The notes under the pieces were generated by a model. It was given only the letters and a program-made list of their open reading frames with translations. It did no database searches and was not told the DNA's origin. DNA of 8,274 nucleotides from Acidobacteriaceae bacterium (GTDB lineage: Bacteria > Acidobacteriota > Terriglobia > Bryobacterales > Bryobacteraceae), in assembly GCA_019246575.1 (NCBI GenBank), contig JAFAQG010000524.1:1-8274 (forward strand), read 5' to 3'. Shown one piece after another: positions 7,786 to 8,274 of this stretch. The position numbers were made by a program, and so were the translations under genes. Position 1 is the stretch's first letter. Each line of letters begins with the position of its first letter.

Positions 7786-8274
7786 TTAATCGGCGTGTAC
7801 CGGCTCGGGGAATGGCTGTGCGGCTCTGGTTGCGGCACGCGCAGTCAACCGTTTTGCAAGCCGATCAAAGAACAGGTAGACCACAGGAGTCGTGTAAAGT
7901 GTCAAGATTTGGCTTAGGATCAGACCGCCAACAATCGTGATTCCGAGAGGCCGCCGCAATTCCGATCCAACGCCGGTGCCAAGAGCAAGAGGCAATCCGC
8001 CGAACAGCGCAGCCATGGTGGTCATCATGATGGGCCGGAAACGGAGCAGGCAGGCCTGATAGATGGCCTCGAGCGGCGATTTGCCTTCGACACGCTCTGC
8101 TTCAAGAGCGAAGTCGATCATCATGATGGCGTTCTTTTTGACGATGCCGATGAGCAGAATGACTCCGATAAGCGAGACGACATTGAAATCGTCGTGGCAA
8201 ATGAACAACGCAAGAATGGCGCCGACGCCCGCTGATGGCAGTGTGGAAAGGATGGTGATCGGGTGAATGTAGCT
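7786..8274 (-). CDS. mdtB: RND multidrug efflux transporter, MdtB-like, C-terminal part
   Basis: The frame is open from the right window edge to the TAA at 7786-7788, giving the last 162 residues of an RND transporter of about 1030-1050 aa. It covers the final membrane block: [19 protein letters not shown], the relay lysine in [49 protein letters not shown] and [16 protein letters not shown]. The gene continues beyond the window, so no true start is visible. Assignment as MdtB rather than a second MdtC rests on its position just before the MdtC-like gene, as in mdtABC operons, and on its similarity to that gene; the diagnostic N-terminus is not in the window. It would form the heteromeric pump with MdtC. 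An adaptor (MdtA-like) gene is expected farther right. The short tail after the last membrane segment is arginine- and alanine-rich. Confidence 0.85.
   Translation of the reverse strand, partial: SYIHPITILSTLPSAGVGAILALFICHDDFNVVSLIGVILLIGIVKKNAIMMIDFALEAERVEGKSPLEAIYQACLLRFRPIMMTTMAALFGGLPLALGTGVGSELRRPLGITIVGGLILSQILTLYTTPVVYLFFDRLAKRLTARAATRAAQPFPEPVHAD
7877..8274 (-). repeat. Paralogous RND segment, copy 2 (within mdtB-like gene)
   Basis: Direct-orientation counterpart of 4766-5163 with no insertions or deletions across the visible part. Divergence is concentrated where the protein is variable, such as HDDFNVV against GTDLTVI and [12 protein letters not shown] against DVERKQGLPSKQ. Conserved blocks such as [12 protein letters not shown] are identical at protein level and almost identical in DNA. 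Confidence 0.8.

Larger units (their letters stand above)
1126..8274 (-). other. Probable five-gene transcription unit: RND-RND-hydrolase-permease-permease
   Basis: Five consecutive minus-strand genes are separated by 3, 25, 19 and 1 bases, leaving no room for internal promoters or terminators outside coding sequence. Three of the four visible starts are non-ATG (GTG, TTG, GTG), and two of these follow an upstream stop within three bases, which suggests coupled translation. The promoter must lie right of the window. The unit ends by overlapping convergent glcF, and no hairpin followed by a T-run was seen there. Co-transcription is inferred from spacing only. Confidence 0.65.

Overview
The window looks like a chromosomal stretch from a Gram-negative bacterium. 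It encodes inner-membrane RND pumps of the kind that work with an outer-membrane channel, and MacB-type permeases with large periplasmic domains. The fairly GC-rich codon use and the paired FtsX/MacB permeases without their own ATPase resemble Acidobacteriota. That placement is an impression from protein style, not a demonstrated assignment. Nearly every base is coding, and the largest gene-free gap between genes is 25 bases.

Layout: bases 1-1140 (+) hold the C-terminal ~379 residues of a glycolate oxidase iron-sulfur subunit (GlcF-like), open at the left edge. Everything else is on the minus strand. Read in its own direction, from the right edge leftwards, it runs: C-terminal 162 residues of an MdtB-like RND transporter (8274-7786); a complete MdtC-like RND transporter of 1035 aa (7782-4675); a YheT-family alpha/beta hydrolase (4649-3645); a MacB/FtsX-type ABC permease (3625-2366); and a second such permease (2364-1126). 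Gaps are 3, 25, 19 and 1 bases, so the five genes look like one transcription unit. The last gene ends tail-to-tail with glcF and their 3' ends overlap by 15 bases.

How the genes may work together: MdtB and MdtC are known to form one heteromeric proton-driven efflux pump with a periplasmic adaptor and an outer-membrane channel. Neither partner gene is in the window; an adaptor gene would be expected just beyond the right edge. The two permeases resemble the membrane part of MacB/LolCE-like transporters, but no ATPase is encoded here, so they must borrow one from elsewhere or from outside the window. The role of the hydrolase between the two transport systems is unknown. The glycolate oxidase subunit belongs to a separate, convergent transcription unit.

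I saw no RNA genes, insertion sequences, CRISPR array, phage genes or convincing terminators. I found no clear evidence of an undescribed system. The most noteworthy features are the ATPase-less permease pair joined to an RND/hydrolase gene string, and the long exact matches between the two RND genes.
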